In this document: positions 6,211-6,845 of the stretch, in pieces | Layout of the letters: every line of letters starts with the position of its first letter | Numbering within the stretch: position 1 is the stretch's first letter | Source: Deltaproteobacteria bacterium | GTDB taxonomy: Bacteria; Desulfobacterota; Binatia; Binatales; Binataceae | Assembly: GCA_027403435.1 (NCBI GenBank) | Contig: DAHZDR010000313.1 | Location: 1-6,845, forward strand | Reading direction: 5' to 3' | DNA length: 6,845 nt | The notes under the pieces: generated by a model | Told to the model about the DNA's origin: nothing | The model's input: the letters and a program-made list of their open reading frames with translations, nothing else | The model's database searches: none | Program-made: the position numbers and the translations under genes

Positions 6211-6845
6211 GGCGGGCGCAACCTTCGCGCGCGGACGAATTGGGCGCGGCCGCGTATCCGCTGGGCGCCGAACGGCCGTCGGCGGCGCTGGCGGCGGCGG
6301 GCGTGACGCCGCGGCGGTCGCGCGGGCAGAACTTTCTCGTTCAGCCGCGGGTCGCGGACCAAATCGTCGCGCTGGCGCGGCTCGAACCCGGCGATACGGC
6401 GCTGGAAATCGGGCCGGGCCTGGGAATCCTGACCGAGCGGATAGTGACGGCGGCGATCGGCCGGCTGATCCTGGTCGAACTCGACCAGCGGCTGGCCGCG
6501 CGGCTGGCCGCGCGCTTCGCCGGCGACCCGCGCGTGGCCGTAATCAATCGGGATTTCCTTGCCCTGGAGAGCGGCGAATTGGCCGCCGCCGGACCGCTCA
6601 AGGTCGTCGGCAATCTGCCGTTCAACGCCGCCGCCGCGATGCTCGAACGGCTGGCCGCGGCGCGCGGCGCAATCGCGCGGATGGTCCTGATGTTCCAGCG
6701 CGAAGTGGCCGAGCGGATTCGCGCCCGGCCGGCTTCGGCCGCCTATGGCGCGCTCAGCGCGTACACCGCGCTTTACTGGGAGGTCGCCGGCCATTTTCGC
6801 GTCGGCGCCGGATGCTTCCATCCGCGCCCCAGGGTCGATGCCGAA
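6207..6845 (+). CDS. rsmA: 16S rRNA (adenine1518/1519-N6)-dimethyltransferase RsmA, 3'-truncated
   Basis: RsmA (KsgA) dimethylates two adjacent adenines near the 3' end of 16S rRNA, using S-adenosylmethionine, late in 30S assembly. The 213 codons present run off the right edge; roughly a quarter of a usual 260-290-residue protein is missing. Visible motifs are GQNFL (40-44), SAM-binding motif I LEIGPGLGILTE (66-77), acidic ELD (91-93), RDFL (115-118), catalytic-loop GNLPFN (135-140) and the family C-terminal signature GCFHPRPRVDAE at the edge. GTG 6207 is chosen because it overlaps the tsaD stop (GTGA), a common coupling arrangement, and its N-terminus resembles the extended one of Bacillus RsmA. 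A GAGG at 6190-6193 is rather far upstream. TTG 6240 or GTG 6303 are alternatives, but 6303 leaves only 7 residues before GQNFL. Two departures from family consensus: NLPF instead of NLPY, and Arg where a hydrophobic residue normally precedes GQNFL. Confidence 0.95.
   Translation, partial: MRRAQPSRADELGAAAYPLGAERPSAALAAAGVTPRRSRGQNFLVQPRVADQIVALARLEPGDTALEIGPGLGILTERIVTAAIGRLILVELDQRLAARLAARFAGDPRVAVINRDFLALESGELAAAGPLKVVGNLPFNAAAAMLERLAAARGAIARMVLMFQREVAERIRARPASAAYGALSAYTALYWEVAGHFRVGAGCFHPRPRVDAE
6489..6512 (+). repeat. Tandem 12-bp repeat inside rsmA
   Basis: CGGCTGGCCGCG occurs twice without a gap (6489-6500 and 6501-6512), encoding RLAA twice in the helix after the ELD motif. It keeps frame and probably reflects a small duplication tolerated in an alpha helix. 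Confidence 0.4.

Noticed and set aside
5931..6821. Minus-strand open frame of 296 codons opposite tsaD/rsmA
   Set aside because: The opposite strand encodes two clear, highly conserved enzymes; the antisense product is Arg/Ala-rich with no motif.

Overview
The window is a GC-rich (by eye about two-thirds G+C) stretch of bacterial chromosome. It has five tightly packed genes, all on the + strand, and almost no intergenic DNA. In order they are: (1) the 3' part of a Do/HtrA-type periplasmic serine protease; (2) a bifunctional class A penicillin-binding protein of PBP1b type; (3) an exported protein with a long Ala/Pro-rich linker followed by TPR repeats; (4) tsaD, the t6A tRNA-modification enzyme; (5) the 5' part of rsmA/ksgA, the 16S rRNA dimethyladenosine methyltransferase, cut by the right edge. 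I see no tRNA, rRNA, insertion sequence, CRISPR array or phage gene.

The envelope genes point to a Gram-negative bacterium: a two-PDZ Do protease, a PBP1b with a UB2H-like domain and an exported TPR protein. The order and composition would suit a GC-rich deltaproteobacterial-type lineage (Desulfobacterota, Myxococcota or Binatota-like). That is inference; no marker in the window fixes the phylum.

Layout: htrA ends at 1360. The 76 bases before the preferred PBP start (1437) hold a strong inverted repeat with perfect 12-bp arms (1380-1391 and 1412-1423). The PBP ends at 3869, followed 6 bases later by a short GC hairpin, and the TPR gene starts at 3954. The TPR gene's stop codon (5172-5174) lies in a 7-bp inverted repeat whose right arm reaches the Shine-Dalgarno sequence of tsaD (start 5206). 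tsaD and rsmA overlap by 4 bases (GTGA, 6207-6210).

The first three genes look like an envelope module: protein quality control, peptidoglycan polymerisation and a possible accessory factor. The last two act on RNA in translation (t6A37 in tRNA, dimethyladenosine in 16S rRNA). Same-strand packing suggests one or two transcription units with translational coupling. The least ordinary points are the TPR protein as a candidate partner of the UB2H-type PBP, a GDW[QE]R-type motif shared by the tails of those two proteins, and the structured leader between htrA and the PBP gene.
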